A stretch of DNA of 6,999 nt from an uncultured Lachnospira sp. (lineage in GTDB: Bacteria; Bacillota; Clostridia; Lachnospirales; Lachnospiraceae), in assembly GCA_947169835.1 (NCBI GenBank), contig CAMVRH010000047.1, forward strand, positions 1 to 6,999, in the 5' to 3' direction. Shown here piece after piece: positions 5,902-6,999 of the stretch. Both the position numbers and the translations under genes were made by a program. The notes under the pieces are model-generated. The model was not told the DNA's origin and ran no database searches. It saw only the letters and a program-made list of their open reading frames with translations. How positions within the stretch are numbered: position 1 is the stretch's first letter; the number at the start of each line of letters is the position of its first letter.

Positions 5902-6225
5902 CTATACCTCCCTAAATTCTAATGAAATAAACTCTTTGTAATCTTTTGCTAAATTCTCTAGTCCAAAAACTAATGAATCTAACAATACTTGGGATTCTTT
6001 AGATGGCTTTTCATCAAACTTGAAATCAATCATTCCATCTTCTTCATTTGAATTAACCACAAATCTGTCATCCATAAATTCTTCTACGGAGTTTATAAAA
6101 TTTATAGTTAATGCAGAAATCCCTGCGCAAACGATATCTTTGCCGGCGTCTTCATATCCAGTATGTCCGGATACCTTAAAACCTGTAAAAATATCATCCT
6201 GCTTATAAATTGTAATATTTGTCAT
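5902..6225 (-). CDS. prp: Ribosomal-processing cysteine protease Prp
   Basis: Prp (formerly YsxB, DUF464) removes the N-terminal extension of L27, a step required for working ribosomes in Firmicutes. The 107-residue length is typical. The catalytic pair is visible in the conserved segment [19 protein letters not shown] (19-37): H21 in SGH and C33 in DIVCAGIS, with the usual spacing. The rest is a small alpha/beta domain with an acidic middle (59-78) and no signal or membrane segment. It starts 11 bases after rplU, with an AAGGTGGTG site overlapping the rplU stop, and ends 2 bases before rpmA. Its position between L21 and L27 is the standard Firmicute arrangement and supports the assignment to L27 processing. 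Confidence 0.95.
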   Translation of the reverse strand: MTNITIYKQDDIFTGFKVSGHTGYEDAGKDIVCAGISALTINFINSVEEFMDDRFVVNSNEEDGMIDFKFDEKPSKESQVLLDSLVFGLENLAKDYKEFISLEFREV

Positions 6226-6236
6226 ATCACACCACC

Positions 6237-6545
6237 TTAAGCATTGATCTTATCAATCTTTACTTCTGTGTACTGCTGTCTATGACCATTTTTCTTGTGA
6301 TATCCTTTTTTAGGCTTATACTTGTAAACAGTTACTTTTTTAGCTTTACCTTCAGCCACTACAGTAGCATCTACGCTAGCGCCATCCACTAATGGATTTC
6401 CAACCTTAACGTCTTTACCACCAACTAAAAGAACTTCGTCAAAAGTGAACTTATCATCAGCTTTTGCATCAAGTTTTTCAACTCTCAACACATCGCCTTC
6501 TTCCACTTTATACTGTTTACCACCTGTTGATATAATTGCGTACAT
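6237..6545 (-). CDS. rplU: Large ribosomal subunit protein bL21
   Basis: L21 is a 23S rRNA-binding protein of the 50S subunit. The 102 residues begin [14 protein letters not shown], the standard N-terminus, and contain the C-terminal signature [20 protein letters not shown] (71-90) followed by QYTEVKI. The ATG at 6543-6545 is chosen over an in-frame start seven codons upstream (6566). It has a perfect AGGAGGTG site 4 bases upstream, and the extra seven residues (MSNRRCP) would be translated from the leader and ribosome binding site. It is the first gene of the rplU-prp-rpmA group, expressed from the promoter at 6631-6659, and is preceded by a leader like the known L21 autoregulatory RNA. Confidence 0.98.
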   Translation of the reverse strand: MYAIISTGGKQYKVEEGDVLRVEKLDAKADDKFTFDEVLLVGGKDVKVGNPLVDGASVDATVVAEGKAKKVTVYKYKPKKGYHKKNGHRQQYTEVKIDKINA

Positions 6546-6624
6546 TGGGCACCTCCTATTACTCAATACTCGCCAAACTTCGGTGATTGCTAATGCAATA
6601 CTTTAAACCTCGCTGTGCGGCAAC
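6546..6624 (-). ncRNA. L21 leader (cis-regulatory 5' UTR of rplU)
   Basis: From the predicted transcription start near 6624 the minus-strand RNA reads GCCGCACAGCGAGG, then an ATTGC-ATTA-GCAAT hairpin (6586-6599), then CACCGAAGTTTGGCG and the AGGAGGTG ribosome binding site. A GCCGCAC..GCGAGG block followed by small hairpins before rplU is what I recall of the L21 leader found in many Firmicutes, thought to let L21 control its own operon. The match is from memory; the full consensus fold was not computed. Confidence 0.65.
6550..6557 (-). promoter_or_regulatory. Ribosome binding site deciding the rplU start
   Basis: The minus strand reads AGGAGGTG here, complementary to the 16S rRNA tail, and 4 bases separate it from the ATG at 6543-6545. 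It lies inside the longer possible ORF starting at 6566, which rules that start out. Confidence 0.9.
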
Positions 6625-6630
6625 TATAAA

Positions 6631-6659
6631 AATATAACATATGCACAAATTAGTGTCAA
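6631..6659 (-). promoter_or_regulatory. Sigma-A promoter of the rplU-prp-rpmA operon
   Basis: The minus strand has a consensus -35 TTGACA (6654-6659), a 17-base spacer and a -10 TATATT (6631-6636) preceded by TGT, an extended -10. The predicted start near 6624 gives a leader of about 79 bases. The near-consensus boxes fit a highly expressed ribosomal operon. The promoter lies just downstream of the AraC-gene terminator and is the strongest seen in the window. Confidence 0.88.
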
Positions 6660-6690
6660 GTCCGATAAACACTATATTTTTGGCATAAAA

Positions 6691-6720
6691 AATGGTGCCT
6701 CCAGCAAAGGAAACACCATT
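6691..6720 (-). terminator. Rho-independent terminator after the AraC-type gene
   Basis: AATGGTG (6691-6697) pairs with CACCATT (6714-6720) around a 16-base loop. On the minus strand the stem is followed by TTTTATGCC, and together with the stem end this gives six T in a row. It is 12 bases past the AraC-type stop codon and separates that gene from the rplU promoter. Confidence 0.75.
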
Positions 6721-6732
6721 ATTTTTATCATT

Positions 6733-6999
6733 TTATGTAAGATTTTTTCTATACTGTGAAGGTGTAAGTCCTGTTATGTTTTTAAATGTCTTCATAAAGT
6801 GCTTTTCATGCTCATATCCTACTGCTTTTGATATCTCATGCACCTTCATATCAGTCTCAACTAATAGTTTCTTTGCTTCACCAATTCGAATATTCTTCAA
6901 ATAGTTAACAAAGTTAGTTCCAACATATCTCTTAAATGTATATGAGAACAATGAATAGTTCATTGAAATATGGTTAGAAACAACCGCCATATTCAAATC
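6733..6999 (-). CDS. AraC/XylS-type transcription regulator, C-terminal DNA-binding domain (partial)
   Basis: The last 88 codons are present and the frame stays open through base 6999, so the N-terminal part lies beyond the window. The visible part is a nearly complete AraC double helix-turn-helix domain. The first half includes MNYSLFSYTFKRYVGTNFVNYLKNIRIGEAKKLL, with the FK..G..F..YL..IRI.EAKKLL pattern. The second helix-turn-helix has VHEISKAVGYEHEKHFMKTFKNITGLTPSQYRK, with the family signature VGY....F.+.FK..G.TPS.YR. It resembles the output domain of YesN-type response regulators and sugar-responsive regulators common in Clostridia. The sensing domain, and so the signal, cannot be known from here. 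A TTG at 6994-6996 is a window-edge artefact, not a start. Confidence 0.93.
   Translation of the reverse strand, partial: DLNMAVVSNHISMNYSLFSYTFKRYVGTNFVNYLKNIRIGEAKKLLVETDMKVHEISKAVGYEHEKHFMKTFKNITGLTPSQYRKNLT

Noticed and set aside
6546..6566. Upstream in-frame start for rplU adding MSNRRCP
   Set aside because: The added codons consist of the leader and the AGGAGGTG site; L21 proteins begin MYAII and the ATG at 6545 has ideal spacing.
6994..6996. TTG start for a short AraC-type protein
   Set aside because: The frame is open to the window edge and the sequence before it continues the AraC domain (Asp-Leu-Asn-Met), so the gene is simply truncated by the window.

Overview
The window looks like chromosomal DNA from a low-GC Firmicute of class Clostridia, most likely a Lachnospiraceae member of the Butyrivibrio/Roseburia type. 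The basis is AT-rich codon use, strong AGGAGG-type ribosome binding sites, an N-terminally extended L27 beside the Prp protease, and the order rplU-prp-rpmA-obgE-nadD/yqeK-rsfS. The genus is an inference. No mobile element, CRISPR array, tRNA or rRNA was seen.

Nearly everything is on the minus strand, so transcription runs from high to low coordinates. At the right edge is the C-terminal helix-turn-helix half of an AraC-type regulator (6733-6999, cut by the window), closed by a hairpin terminator (6691-6720). Next comes a strong promoter (-35 TTGACA, 17-base spacer, extended -10 TGTTATATT) and an untranslated leader that resembles the L21 autoregulatory leader. They drive rplU (L21), prp (the protease that trims L27) and rpmA (L27 precursor), which are packed 2-11 bases apart.

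A 168-base gap (5447-5614) between rpmA and obgE is almost entirely made of inverted repeats. Part of it is GC-rich and unlike the rest of the window, which suggests a dispersed palindromic repeat or a read-through control point. The genes then resume tightly: obgE (ribosome-assembly GTPase), a single-ORF fusion of NadD (NAD synthesis) with the YqeK HD hydrolase, rsfS (ribosome silencing factor) and a CobW/COG0523 metallochaperone GTPase with a 27-histidine tract. A strong terminator (1337-1360) ends this run. The common theme is 50S ribosome assembly and dormancy, nucleotide/NAD metabolism and metal handling.

A separate gene follows for a predicted nine-helix membrane protein with a DUF4234-like C-terminal half (153-1277). 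It converges on the last 30 codons of a plus-strand LexA-like gene (1-95), and the two share a bidirectional terminator (111-139). There is no gene-free stretch longer than 300 bases. The most unusual items are the hairpin array upstream of obgE, the histidine-rich CobW protein at the end of a ribosome-assembly operon, and the NadD-YqeK fusion with no yhbY gene between it and obgE.
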